Assembly (NCBI RefSeq): GCF_024139115.2
Contig: NC_085140.1
Location: forward strand, 319,489,259 to 319,553,258
Reading direction: 5' to 3'
DNA length: 64,000 bases
Source: Armigeres subalbatus
Lineage: Eukaryota > Arthropoda > Insecta > Diptera > Culicidae
Shown here: piece after piece, positions 34,701-47,281 of the stretch
How the letters are laid out: each line of letters opens with the position of its first letter
How positions within the stretch are numbered: position 1 is the stretch's first letter
Made by a program: the position numbers and the translations under genes
The notes under the pieces: generated by a model
Told to the model about the DNA's origin: nothing
Databases searched by the model: none
What the model saw: the letters and a program-made list of their open reading frames with translations, nothing else

Positions 34701-37700
34701 AAACCAATCCAAACCAATCCAAACCAATCCCAAATCCAATCCAAACCAATCCCAAACCAACCAAACCAATCCAAACCAATCCAAACCAATCCAAACCAAT
34801 CCAAACCAATCCAAACCAATCCAAACCAATCCCAAACCAATCCAAACCAATCCAAACCAATCCAAACCAATCCAAACCAATCCAAACCAATCCAAACCAA
34901 CCAAACCAATCCAAACCAACCAAACCAACCAAACCAACCAAACCAATCCAAACCAATCCAAACCAATCCAAACCAATCCCAAACCAATCCAAACCAATCC
35001 AAACCAATCCAAACCAATCCAAACCAATCCAAACCAATCCAAACCAATCCAAACCAATCCAAACCAATCCAAACCAATCCAAACCAATCCAAACCAATCC
35101 AAACCAACCAAACCAATCCAAACCAATCCAAACCAATCCAACCAATCCAAACCAATCCAAACCAATCCAAACCAATCCAAACCAACCAAACCAATCCAAA
35201 CCAATCCAACCAATCCAAACCAATCCAAACCAATCCAAACCAATCCAAACCAATCCAAACCAATCCAAACCAATCCAAACCAATCCAAATCCAACCAAAC
35301 CAATCCAAACCAATCCAAACCAATCCAAACCAACCAAACCAATCCAAACCAATCCAAACCAATCCAAACCACAATCCAAACCAATCCAAACCAACCAAAC
35401 CAATCCAAACCAACCAAACCAACCAAATCCAACCAAATCCAATCCCAAACCAATCCAAACCAACCAAACCAATCCAAATCCAATCCAAACCAATCCAAAC
35501 CAATCCAAACCAATCCAAACCAATCCAAACCAATCCAAACCAATCCAAACCAATCCAAACCAATCCAAACCAATCCAAACCAATCCAAACCAACCAAACC
35601 AACCAAATCCAATCCAAACCAATCCAAACCAATCCAAACCAACCAAACCAATCCAAACCAATCCAACCAATCCAAACCAACCAAACCAATCCAAACCAAC
35701 CAAACCAATCCAAACCAATCCAAACCAATCCAAACCAATCCAAACCAATCCAAACCAATCCAAACCAATCCAAACCAATCCAAACCCAATCCCAAACCAA
35801 TCCAACCAATCCAAACCAATCCAAACCAATCCAAACCAATCCAAACCAACCAAACCAATCCAAACCAATCCAAACCAATCCAAACCAATCCAAACCAATC
35901 CAAACCAATCCAAACCAATCCAAACCAATCCAAACCAATCCAAACCAACCAAACCAACCAAACCAATCCAAACCAATCCAAACCAATCCAAACCAATCCA
36001 AACCAATCCAAACCAATCCAAACCAATCCAAACCAATCCAAACCAATCCAAACCAAACCCAAACCAATCCAAACCAATCCAAACCAATCCAAACCAACCA
36101 AACCAATCCAAACCAATCCAAACCAATCCAAACCAATCCAAACCAATCCAAACCAATCCAAACCAACCAAACCAATCCAAACCAATCCAAACCAATCCAA
36201 ACCAATCCAAACCAATCCAAACCAACCAAACCAATCCAAACCAATCCAAACCAATCCAAACCAATCCAAACCAATCCAAACCAATCCAAACCAACCAAAC
36301 CAATCCAACCAATCCAAACCAATCCCAAACCAATCCAAACCAATCCAAACCAACCAAACCAATCCAAACCAATCCAAACCAATCCAAACCAATCCAAACC
36401 AATCCAAACCAACCCAAACCAATCCAAACCAATCCAAACCAACCAAACCAATCCAAACCAATCCAAACCAATCCAAACCAACCAAACCAATCCAAACCAA
36501 TCCAAACCAATCCAAACCAATCCAAACCAATCCAAACCAACCAAACCAATCCAAACCAACCAAACCAACCAAACCAACCAAACCAATCCAAACCAATCCA
36601 AACCAATCCAAACCAATCCAAACCAATCCAAACCAATCCAAACCAACCAAATCCAATCCAAACCAATCCAAACCAATCCAAACCAATCCAAACCAATCCA
36701 AACCAATCCCAAACCAATCCAAACCAATCCAAACCAATCCAAACCAATCCAAACCCAATCCAAACCAACCAAACCCAATCCAAACCAATCCAAACCAATC
36801 CAAACCAACCAAACCAATCCAAACCAATCCAAACCAATCCAACCAATCCAAACCAACCAAACCAATCCAAACCAATCCAAACCAATCCAAACCAATCCAA
36901 ACCAACCAAACCAATCCAAACCAACCAAACCAACCAAACCAATCCAAACCAATCCAAACCAATCCAAACCAATCCAAATCCAATCCAAACCAATCCAAAC
37001 CAAATCCAAACCAATCCAAACCAACCAAACCAATCCAAATCCAATCCAAACCAATCCAAACCAATCCAAACCAATCCAAACCAATCCAAACCAATCCAAA
37101 CCAATCCAAACCAACCAAACCAATCCAAACCAATCCAAACCAATCCAAACCAATCCAAACCAATCCAAACCAATCCAAACCAATCCAAACCAATCCAAAC
37201 CAACCAAACCAATCCAAACCAATCCAAACCAATCCAAACCAATCCAAACCAACCAAACCAATCCAAACCAATCCAAACCAATCCAAACCAATCCAAACCA
37301 ATCCAAACCAATCCAAACCAACCAAACCAATCCAAACCAATCCAAACCAATCCAAACCAATCCAAACCAATCCAAACCAATCCAAACCAATCCAAACCAA
37401 TCCAAACCAATCCAAACCAATCCAAACCAATCCAAACCAATCCAAACCAATCCAAACCAACCAAACCAATCCAAACCAATCCAAACCAATCCAAACCAAT
37501 CCAAACCAATCCAAACCAATCCAAACCAATCCAAACCAACCAAACCAATCCAAACCAATCCAAACCAATCCAAATCCAAACCAACCAAACCAATCCAAAC
37601 CAATCCAAACCAATCCAAACCAATCCAAACCAACCAAACCAATCCAAACCAATCCAAACCAATCCAAACCAATCCAAACCAATCCAAACCAATCCAAACC

Positions 37701-38702
37701 AATCCAAACCAATCCAAACCAATCCAAACCAATCCAAACCAATCCAAACCAACCAAACCAATCCAAACCAATCCAAATCCAAACCAATCCAAACCAATCC
37801 AAACCAATCCAAACCAACCAAACCAATCCAAACCAATCCAAACCAATCCAAACCAATCCAAACCAACCAAACCAATCCAAACCAACCAAACCAATCCAAA
37901 CCAATCCAAACCAATCCAAACCAATCCAAACCAATCCAAACCAATCCAAACCAATCCAAACCAATCCAAACCAATCCAAACCAACCAAACCAACCAAACC
38001 AATCCAAACCAATCCAAACCAACCAAACCAATCCAAACCAATCCAAACCAATCCAAACCAATCCAAACCAACCAAACCAATCCAAACCAATCCAAACCAA
38101 TCCAAACCAATCCAAACCAATCCAAACCAACCCAAACCAATCCAAACCAATCCAAACCAATCCAAACCAATCCAAACCAATCCAAACCAATCCAAACCAA
38201 TCCAAACCAATCCAAACCAATCCAAACCAACCAAACCAACCAAACCAATCCAAACCAATCCAAACCAATCCAAACCAATCCAAACCAATCCAAACCAATC
38301 CAAACCAATCCAAACCAATCCAAACCAATCCAAACCAATCCAAACCAATCCAAACCAATCCAAACCAATCCAAACCAATCCAAACCAATCCAAACCAATC
38401 CAAACCAATCCAAACCAATCCAAACCAATCCAAACCAATCCAAACCAATCCAAACCAATCCAAACCAATCCAAACCAATCCAAACCAATCCAAACCAACC
38501 AAACCAATCCAAACCAATCCAAACCAATCCAAATCCAACCAAACCAATCCAAATCCAATCCAAATCCAATCCAAATCCAATCCAAATCCAATCCAAATCC
38601 AATCCAAATCCAATCCAAATCCAATCCAAATCCAATCCAAATCCAATCCAAATCCAATCCAAATCCAATCCAAATCCAATCCAAATCCAATCCGAATCCA
38701 AT
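31723..38702. repeat. 7-kb satellite of 9-, 10- and 11-bp units
   Basis: Three unit types: AAACCAATCC (10 bp) and AAACCAACC (9 bp) mixed through the middle, and AAATCCAATCC (11 bp) forming nearly pure blocks at both ends (31726-31870 and 38545-38692). A few CCC or AAAA variants are scattered. The units hold only A, C and T with T always followed by C, so no stop codon can form on the plus strand, and the complement also lacks stops. The frames of more than 2000 codons are therefore artefacts. Confidence 0.98.
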
Positions 38703-40640
38703 TCAATCATATCGAATACTCAAATCAAGTTCAGCTCAAATCAAATCCAAATCTCACCAAAATTCAATCCAAATGTATTTCGCATTCAATCCTCATTCAA
38801 ATCCAATTTAAATCTTTAAACCAAGAAAAGCTATATGAGGAAGTTTAGTACGAGGTGGTGGGAAAGATCCAAACGCATTCCGAAATTGATAAAAAACGTA
38901 TTTTGTTTTCAAAACGTGAGCTCACACTGCATCCCTGTTTCCACAGAAAGCAAAAGTCATGAGAACCAACTGACTTCAGCTGGTCCACTCATATGCCCCA
39001 ACAATGCTCCTAATAACGTTGCCATCATTATTATTAATAAGAGCAATAAGAAATAAATTGCTCGTTTTCCGTGCCCAACACATTCGGTTCTTGTATTCCT
39101 CATCAACGTCCGAGTGAGTACCAACCGACATTCCTTAAGCCCAACAAACGTGGTGCCAAGCCCTCACACATCGCCTGGTGGTACTCGGCACTCCATTCTT
39201 GAAAAGGAGCATGTCTCCAACCTGACGTCCTCCGCCCACCACACACGACGGGCAGGCCACAGTGAGGTATCTACTCTGAATAATTCCTCTTAACTGTGCC
39301 CTACTCAGTCAATAAAGCACACATTCATCGCTTCATCGAGCAACAGCAGCAGCAACAACAAACGGTCACGAGATAATTATGCGAATTGGGCGATCGAAAT
39401 CGAATCACCCGTGCGACGTGGTTTGTAATTCGCTGATTGGTTCGTTACCGATCGCGACCGTTGTTCCAAACGACAACGCGGCGGCAACGTTGTCTGGTCT
39501 ATGTGGGGAGGTAAGGTGAGGGATTTTCGTTTTCGAGGGTCTACTGCATTGATCGTTGGACTGGGCCGGGTGACGCTACACGACGGCGGTGGACAACATG
39601 TGAGGGCTCTCAATTGCGTCAAATTAGAAAATTAATATGAATCTTCTGGAGGTCGCGCACGCGATCGCATATTTGCACACCTATTAATTTACCGTTGATC
39701 CTATTGACTAAACAGCGTGACGGTCAGCGAAGAAACATTCCACGGAAAGGCGAAAAACTGCAAGACCGAGCCTTTGGAACGAACTTTGAAGGCACGCTGC
39801 ATTGGTATTCCGCAGAGTCACTTAGTTGAGTGGTTAATTTTATGAAAGGCACAACTAATTGGTGTGTGAAATCGAGTTCGGGGTCTTCCTTCCTGATCAT
39901 CTTCACACTTTGGGGATGAAATAGAGATCTATTGAACTGATACCGACTCGGCCAATCTACGGACGTGACATTGGGAACGCCATGTTATTAGCGGCTAATT
40001 GAGTTTTCTCCTCATTCGGGTACTCGTTTACTTTTGTTGGGATTCATTGGACATCTCGTCAAGGGTACATTGTTCGTTCGTTTGTTCCACAGCACTGGGG
40101 AATATAATATCGATAAACTAGGTTAGTTTGCATAATGTTATTTTATAATGTGTGCCTTATGGAACATCAATAAATTACGTAACGCTTAGGGTTGCCTCAA
40201 ATGTGACGACCCATACAAAATTTCCGGATGCTTCATACAAAAAGTGTGGCCAAATTTTGCGTTACGTAATTAATGGATTTTCCCTTAGTGTTCATTCAGC
40301 AGTTCCACAGTTATTAACTGCAAAGTGTCTAAGCCAAGTTACCATTTTCGCATATGCATATCATGAGGCTAACATGATGATACTTTTATGTCCAGGTAGG
40401 AAAATTTCCAATCTAAAAATTTTCTGGACCGGATTGGGAATCGATCCCAGCCACTTTCTGCATAGTTTTGCTTTGTAGCCGGGCATCTTACCATATTCAA
40501 CGAAATGAAGGGATTACTATGATTACTATATGGAAGTGAGACAAAAGATAATTCGATTTAGATTAAACCAGACCCATCTGATGCTGTATTTCTTCTTGTA
40601 TTCTGTACTCATCCTTCCAAACAGCACTGAACCAACACGG
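38703..40640. other. Satellite fade-out and unrecognised DNA
   Basis: 38703-38820 has decayed satellite-like words (CAAATCAAATCC, CATTCAAATCC). A short CAG/CAA run lies at 39340-39360. A small inverted repeat, AATTACGTAACGC, lies at 40172-40270 (possible MITE). No gene supported. Confidence 0.55.
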
Positions 40641-41525
40641 GGTGGCGCATCTACTAGGATAGACATCGCAGCGGGCAGCAGGACGAAAAAAACAACGAGT
40701 GTGACTCCGAGATTAAAAGCACAACGCTCGGGAGCGAGTAGGAATCCAAGTTGAGGAAAAATGTTACCGAAGGGGAGAGACTCTTAATTTGTTTGAAAAA
40801 TCCGAAGCGAGTAAATTCTTCGACGCTAGTACGACTTCAAAGTTGTTAAAAAATACGGAGCGAGTAGAACTTCGAGAAAAAAGAAAGAAAGAAACCAGAA
40901 GCGAGTAAGACTTCGTGATTAGAAGCACAATGTTTTGAATCGAGCAGAACTTCGAGTTTAGGAAAAAGGTTTCCGAAGCAAGCATGAATTTAACATATTT
41001 CGGAGTGAGTAGAACTCCAAGGTTTCTGATGTGAGTACGGCTCTGAGGTTGTAAAAAAAAATACGGAGTCAGCAGGATTCCGAGGTAGAAAATAAATGAA
41101 AAAATGGGAGCGAGACTTAAAGAACAATATTTAGGAGCGAGTGTTTCCGAAGCAAACGGCACTTCAAGATTTTAAAATGTTCCAGAGCGAGTAGACTCCA
41201 AGAATGAGAAAAAAAAAACGGAGAAGCAGGACTCCGAGAAAGAAATGGAAAGAACAAAATTGGAGCGAGTAACACTCTGAGGTTTAAAAACAATGAGAAA
41301 AAAATGTTTCCGAATTGAGCAGGACTTCGAAGTTTTAAATATTCCGGAGTAAGTTGGACTCGGAGTTGAGAAAAAAAATGTCTCCGATGCGTGCAGGACT
41401 TCGAGATCAAAAACATATTCTAGATCGAGTACATAGAACTTCGATATTTAAAAACTTTCCGGAGTGAGTCGGACTCCGAGGTAGAAATATCTTATGAACA
41501 TGAACATTACATGTTAGTTTTCTAG
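40641..41525. repeat. Degenerate GAGCGAGTAGAACTTCGAG minisatellite
   Basis: Units of about 45-60 bp built from GGAGCGAGTAGGACTCCGAG, an A-run and TGTTTCCGAAG-like words, strongly diverged. No coding support in either strand. Confidence 0.8.
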
Positions 41526-41677
41526 CAAATCAAATCAAGGAAGAAGGAAGAAAGATGAAGAAATAAGAAGGTATTAGGAAGAAGGACCACTCGTGAGCTG
41601 AGGTCAATTTTCTTTAAACTATTCGGCCAAACGACCCGTTCGGGCAAACGGCATTCGGCCAAAGGGCCTGACACCGG
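41526..41677 (+). mobile_element. Right-end copy of the purine-microsatellite unit
   Basis: GGAAGAAGGACCACTCGTGA, then AGGTCAATTTTCTTTAAACT and ATTCGGCCAAACGACCCGTT, match 13245-13433 in order. It ends in the same GGCCTGACACC terminus. Only a few GGAAGAA units precede it. No left end was found. Confidence 0.75.
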
Positions 41678-43298
41678 TTGGCGCTATCCAGCAAAACGAA
41701 TAAGAGCTCGTTCACAAATTACGTTCACACTTTTTGTTTTGAAGATTCTATTTTTGTATGAACCACAACACTCGGCTTGACCCCCTCCCTTCGCTTTGAG
41801 CATTACGTAAAACGAACTGTGACTTTAAGGTTTAATTTGAGTTTATTTCTGCAAATGAGACAGACGCTTGATTTAAAATTTCGATTAACTGAAAATGTGT
41901 TATAGAAAAGCGTTTGAAGATTTGTTCATGAGTTTGTGTTCATACAATGAGTTTTGATGGATGATGTGTGGACATATGTCAGATATTGCATTTTCATAAA
42001 ATCGTAAGCTTGACATAGAAAGATCATAGGAGATTTTTGGTGCAAGGATTATATTAAAAGTTTTCACGCATCTTTAAATTAGGCATGAGAAAGGCACCAT
42101 CACCAATAGGTAGAACAATATTGATTTTATTTTTATATGGCTTGAATTTCTGAATGTGTTTCAGAATGATAAGATATGAAGTCGACAGAAATAAGAAAGT
42201 GAGTAAGCCAGGTAACTAAATAGGTAAGTGAGTGGAATGAACATAAGCTTTGTGGAAACTCATCCTGGGTTGAGGAACATTTTAAACAAGTGCATTAGTT
42301 CGTGGAATAAGTCAAGGCACTTAGACGTGAATTTTATGTCCATTGCAATAGTTAATCGTCTATAAAGAAATTAACTATTGAAAATAGCTTGCCGAAATTC
42401 GGGCCACATTAATTACCGCAATCTATGCCAATTGTTGCCGCAAACTAGCGAAATCGAATAATATAATGGCTTTGTCGTTTCTGACGTAAACATAGTTTCT
42501 GTTTGATCACACTAATTCGCACAAAAGCAAATGCCACCAAAATTCTCATCAGTAAAACCAACTTTACCTCCCTGGGTAAGAAACAACAACCGATGTTGAT
42601 TAGTTAATAATTGACTGCGCACAAAATGACAATCATTTTGAACGCGCTCGTTGAAAGTTGGTCTTGGGTACAATGCCGCGCGAACCACCCGCTCCGTGCG
42701 CGATCGTAAAATCTTGCTTAACAATTCAATTCCGACGAAATGATTGCAGCTTTAATTGAATATCAGGTTGACACAATTACTTGCCTTACCGGTTGGTTAA
42801 TTCACGCAGATTGTCGGTCCCCAGCAGCCAGCCGGCAGCCCCGGCTTGCCATCGTACAGCGAAAGTAACCGGTCCGGGTTTGGTTTGCCGGGAGACTAAA
42901 CTAAAGCTTTTTTTTTCGCTCGCTCAAGGTCGAAATTCGTTGTTCTCCGCGCCTCGCAGTTACCCAATTCGCTCGGAGCGCGGGAATTATGCAAATTTTC
43001 CAGCGTTCCGCCCTAACCACAGGGCAATTTCTAATCAAACTTGTGGGTCTTTCGTGCGTAATGCATGTGATCTAATTTTTCTATTGACCCATTAAAAGCC
43101 TTTCCAAAGTGGCGAGCGGTGGCATTTATCGGAATAGCTGGTCAACTTTCAAAGCAGGACGTGGTTTTAGTGCTTTTTAAACGAGTCAATCAGTTCGATA
43201 GATCGACCAATGGACGCATAGTGGGCGAGTTATGTTACAACGGGCCAATAAATATGGCAAAATGGTAAATGCATCATGAAAGATTCATGATTACCCTT
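41678..43298. other. Unrecognised stretch
   Basis: Only a right-end fragment of the 20783-21260 repeat at 42085-42115 (GAGAAAGGCACCATCACC). No gene supported. Confidence 0.5.
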
Positions 43299-44826
43299 GA
43301 AAAATTGAAAAATGTTCCTTAAAAAAGTGATAATTTTTCCTTAAATTGTCTAACAAATTACCTTGAAATATATAAAATGCTCCGTAAACATTCGAAAAGC
43401 GTACCGTAAAAACGAAAAAAAATGTTCCGTAAACAATTGAAAATGCTCCTTAAAAGAGCAAAGATTTGCTACGTAATTAATGATAATTGCGCAGTATATT
43501 GACAAAAGAATTATTATAAAATAGTTCAAAAGGTACCTTAAAATTGGCTATCATAAATTAGAATCTTATGCACAATTGTGTAGCCCCTAGAGTTTATTGC
43601 TGATTGTTTTGCTTGGTAACCCTATTAAAACGAAAAACAAATAAAAAATGCTCCTTACTAAGAAAAATGCTCCCTAAAATAAAGAAATGCTCCTTAAACC
43701 AACGAAAAATGTTCCTTAGTTTCAGGAAATGCTCCTTAAACGAAAAAAAGGGCTCCGTTAAAAAATGAAATGCTACATAAACTTATAAAATGTAAATGAG
43801 TAAAATTGATTCACAATACAAACTGCACGTGCTGTCAAAGCATCCACCGCCACGTTCCTTCAGGTTTATTTTTGTAAGGTGACTATTTCGCTTTTATTTT
43901 TAAAAGTAGTCTCACTAGCAGTTTTTTGTGTGCTTTACAATTTCGAGTTCAGTCTCCAGTAGCCTTGAGAGTAGAGGCGTAGGATTGCCAATCCGGAAAT
44001 GGCGAGCTCGATTCTCCACTCCCTGTGCATAGTGTATCCATTGTATTTGCCACATGAAATACATACTCATGCAATGACGAGCATAGAAATGCTTCAATTA
44101 ATAACTGAGGAGAAGATGCTAATCATAGAATACTAAGCTGAAAAAAAGGTTCAGATCCAGTAGGAATGTAGAGCCATTAAAGAAGAAGAAGACAGTTCCG
44201 AGTTATATAAGTCGTGTGTGGTTATGCGGGGAAGTTAATGAAGAAACCGATTAGCATTTTAAATGCAATGTAATTTTAATGAAATTCAATTGTCTGGGAC
44301 GTCTGTTTGTCTGTGAGCCAGGTCCACAATGTCGTAAACAATGCTTTGAATAGCATGTTGGCTAAGATTACATTTTATAAGTTTATGGAGCATTACATTT
44401 TTTTACGGAGCACTGTTTAAGGAGCATTTCTTTATTTGTTTATGGAGCATTTTATTCATCCTAAGGAGCATTTTTCTTAGTTTTTGGTTGAATAGGGTTA
44501 CCAAGCAAAACAATCACCAATAAACTCTAGGGGCTATACAATTGTGCATACGATTCTAATTTATGATAGCCAATTTCAAGGTACCTTTTGAACTATTTTA
44601 TAATAATTCTTTTGTCAATATACTGCGCAATTATCATTAATTACGTAGCAAATATTTGCTCTTTTAAGGAGCATTTTCAATTGTATACGGTACATTTTTT
44701 TTCGTTTTTACGGTACGCTTTTCGAATGCTTATGGAGCATTTAATAAATTTCAAGGTAATTTGTTTGATAATTTAAGGAAAAATGATCACTTTTTATGAG
44801 GGGCACTTTTCAATTTTTTAAGGTCA
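43299..44826. mobile_element. Fold-back element with about 480-bp arms and a SINE in the spacer
   Basis: Arms 43299-43795 and 44366-44826 are inverted repeats: TTTTCCTTAAATTGTCTAAC, CGAAAAGCGTACCGTAAAAA and TAGCCCCTAGAGTTTATTG each have inverted partners. The arms are full of the short word AATGCTCCTTAAA. The spacer of about 570 bp holds a SINE. Non-coding. Confidence 0.85.
43951..44190 (+). mobile_element. tRNA-derived SINE (second family), copy 2
   Basis: AGTCTCCAGTAGCCTTGAGA (A-box-like) and GGCGAGCTCGATTCTC (B-box-like). Body words TGCATAGTGTATCCATTGTA and ATACATACTCATGCAATG. Tail AAAGAAGAAGAAG. Related to 25631-25972. Confidence 0.75.
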
Positions 44827-45379
44827 ATTTCATCTGTTTAATTGGACATTTTTTGGGCTGCCAAAAGTTTACTCCTAGTGTGCCGCATGTTTTCAACGGT
44901 GCACCAGTTCTTAACGCTTTGATTTGAATTGGATTGTTTTTGATTATTTCACAACTAAAATAAAAGCAAATGTTTTAGATATTATATTTAATTCTTTTAG
45001 GATATGAAATTATATTTATGAAATTATTTATATGTAAGTTACTTTAACCTTATACATAATTGTTGGTCGTAGTAACAGACACTTTCGTGGAATACAGAAA
45101 TCAAATATATTATCGATTCAATGTGTTATAAACTTTATTATTTTTTTGGTACGGATTGTTTCAACGGCGACAGACCAGGCAACGAATAAAGGACAACGAT
45201 TGGAAAGTCGGATCTTGGAACGTGAGAACTTTGAATGAACCCGCACGTATTGGGCTCCTGGCCCGTGAGCTGCAGAAGGTCGGCGTGAGTGTGGCAGCAA
45301 TCCAGGGAATACGGTGGCCCAGAACTGGAGAACGCGAATTCCGGGAAGTGGATCTTATAGCGAACACTTCATTCAAGTA

Positions 45380-45436
45380 ACACTTTACGAAACGAGCCAG
45401 CCCAGGGCTGAAAGTCTCGCTAATAAAGACAGAAAA
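45380..45436 (+). mobile_element. 57-bp LINE-tail insertion
   Basis: A short piece ending GAGCCAGCCCAGGGCTGAAA, then GTCTCGCTAATAAAGACAG and an A-run. It is flanked by AAGTA at 45375-45379 and 45437-45441. Removing it and one AAGTA copy restores the endonuclease reading FKYHFYYS. It looks like an extremely 5'-truncated retrotransposed copy. Confidence 0.8.
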
Positions 45437-46299
45437 AAGTACCACTTCTACTATAGCGACGGCGACAGAGAAGTACGAGGAGTTGGCTTCATAGTGATCG
45501 GGAAGCAGATGGAGCGTGTTATCCGGTGGAAGCCGATAAGCGACCGCATTTGCGTGTTGAGAATGAAGGGCAAGTTCTTCAACTATAGCCTGATCAGGAT
45601 CTATGCCCCAACGAACGGTAAACCTGATGACGTGAAGGATGAGTTCTATGAGAACCTTGACAAGGCCTACGGAGAGTGCCCAGCACACGATGTAAAGATT
45701 GTCATCAGGGATGCAAATGCGTAGATCGGAAGAGAAAGTTCCTTTCGCCCTGTCATTGGTACGAAAAGCCTTCATTCCACTACCAACGATAATGGTCTGC
45801 GGCTTGTAACCTTTGCTGCTTCTAGAGGAATGGCAATAAGCAGTACCTACTTCGCACGAAAGAGTATCCGCAAACACACCTGGCAATATGGAGTGGAGTG
45901 GAGACACTTGCTCACAGATAGACCACGTGCTGGTCGACGGACGACATTTTTCGGATGTTATAGATGTAAGGTCCTTCAGAGGTCCGAACATCGACTCGGA
46001 TCACTATCTTGTAGTTGCAAAAATTCGGGCGCGACTTTCCAGCGTCTCTTGTCAGTTAAAGGAGTTGCTGTACAGCAGGCTTGCCAAAAACTCCTCGCCG
46101 AGTAGAAAATGAGCAAAAGCAAGAGTTTTTTTTAGGAGCAGAAATAAGCATCAAAACTCACAACATTGTGCATCATTAAGCCCGAGCTAGTGCATCGCAA
46201 AACAAGAGCGAGTCTATCTGTTCATCTTTTTCTTGTGGTACGTCACTCACTCACACTGACACTCAACAGCCTTCAAGATTTTTTCACATACGAAGTGTC

Positions 46300-47281
46300 T
46301 AGGGTTTTTAGTACCGACCCTTTTTGGCGAGTCCCGGTACTACGGTACTGCACCCCTCAGTACCGGGAGTACCGGGAAAATACCGGTACTGAATGATTTT
46401 TTTTTCGTAAATCATTAAAAATCTAAGGATTGCTTAAAAAGTCATGATTTAATGGTAACGATTCAATCTTTATTCATTGCTTTGTATGTATTCAACACTT
46501 GTCTTGGGGCGTGTCCTTATCTTTTAAATATGCTTTTAAAACGCACATATTCGTCGTTTCCTGAGACATACGGGGTCGTATTTTAGTAGCGAAGCTTCCA
46601 GAAACAGAGAAAGCTCTTTCTGAGTCTACAGAAGTAGGGCGAACTGTCGCTAGTGAATCATGAAGTATTTTCATTTCAGTTTTTTCTGAGTCGTTGTAAG
46701 TTAACTCTTGTCTTATAATCTTTACGAATCCTGGTGCAGTAATCGAACTTACAGGAACACTATTGCCTCAAGCGGGACGATAAAAATACTGATGAAGTGT
46801 GACGATTTTTTTTATGATGTGACGATGTCATTGTGGTTTGATTGTCTTGAGGTACGTCATCGGATGCCTGACGTTTGTCCTAATTGATTGTCGCTGTCGT
46901 CACTAGCAAAACATCTTTTGCTGGCGAGGATAGGGCACTAAATGTCAACGAAGGAAAAATGGGTACGTTTTGACAAATAGGTAGCCAACATGTTTGGGGA
47001 CGATAATAAAGGGAACCGCAGCGACAATCGTCCTCTATACTCTATAGTTTATTACCTCTATTGTCAGGTGTTTGAAATTTTAGTAAAAAAAATAATATCT
47101 TTCTTACTAGCTGCTGCATTCAAATAATGTGGTTTTAACCATCGGAAGTGTTAACCAAAACTTTTTCCTTAGTACCGAAAATACCGGTACTTTCAATAAG
47201 CCAGTACCGGTATTTCGGTACCGAAAATTGGTCGGTACTCCCGGGAATTCCGGTACTGATACTCCCGGTACTAAAACCCTA
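46300..47281. mobile_element. hAT element nested in transposon A
   Basis: The left end is TAGGGTTTTTAGTACCG; the inverted right end is TAGGGTTTTAGTACCGGGAG. An exact 8-bp duplication GAAGTGTC lies at 46292-46299 and 47282-47289. Subterminal regions repeat the word GTACCGG many times. Only a C-terminal transposase remnant is left inside, so the copy is deleted and non-autonomous. Confidence 0.92.
46492..46674 (-). pseudogene. hAT transposase C-terminal dimerisation remnant
   Basis: A 60-codon frame containing PTSVDSERAFSVSGSFATKI and RPRMSQETTNMCVLKAYLK. This is the conserved SERxFS..G...T..R.R.. pattern of the hAT C-terminal dimerisation domain, followed by a stop. Nothing of the catalytic core is seen in the 982-bp element. 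The location inside a hAT-type inverted repeat with an 8-bp duplication supports the call. Confidence 0.88.

Noticed and set aside
31723..38702. Telomeric or CRISPR-type array
   Set aside because: Units are contiguous without spacers, so not CRISPR. They do not match the insect TTAGG telomere repeat, and the array is internal.
31696..38811. Open frames of 2273-2371 codons (NPNQSKPIQT on plus, DWFGLVWIG on minus)
   Set aside because: The repeat units contain no possible stop codon in any frame, so length has no meaning. Overlapping giant frames exist on both strands.
45161..45991. 276-codon minus-strand frame
   Set aside because: Antisense shadow of the LINE endonuclease, which has clear motifs on the plus strand.
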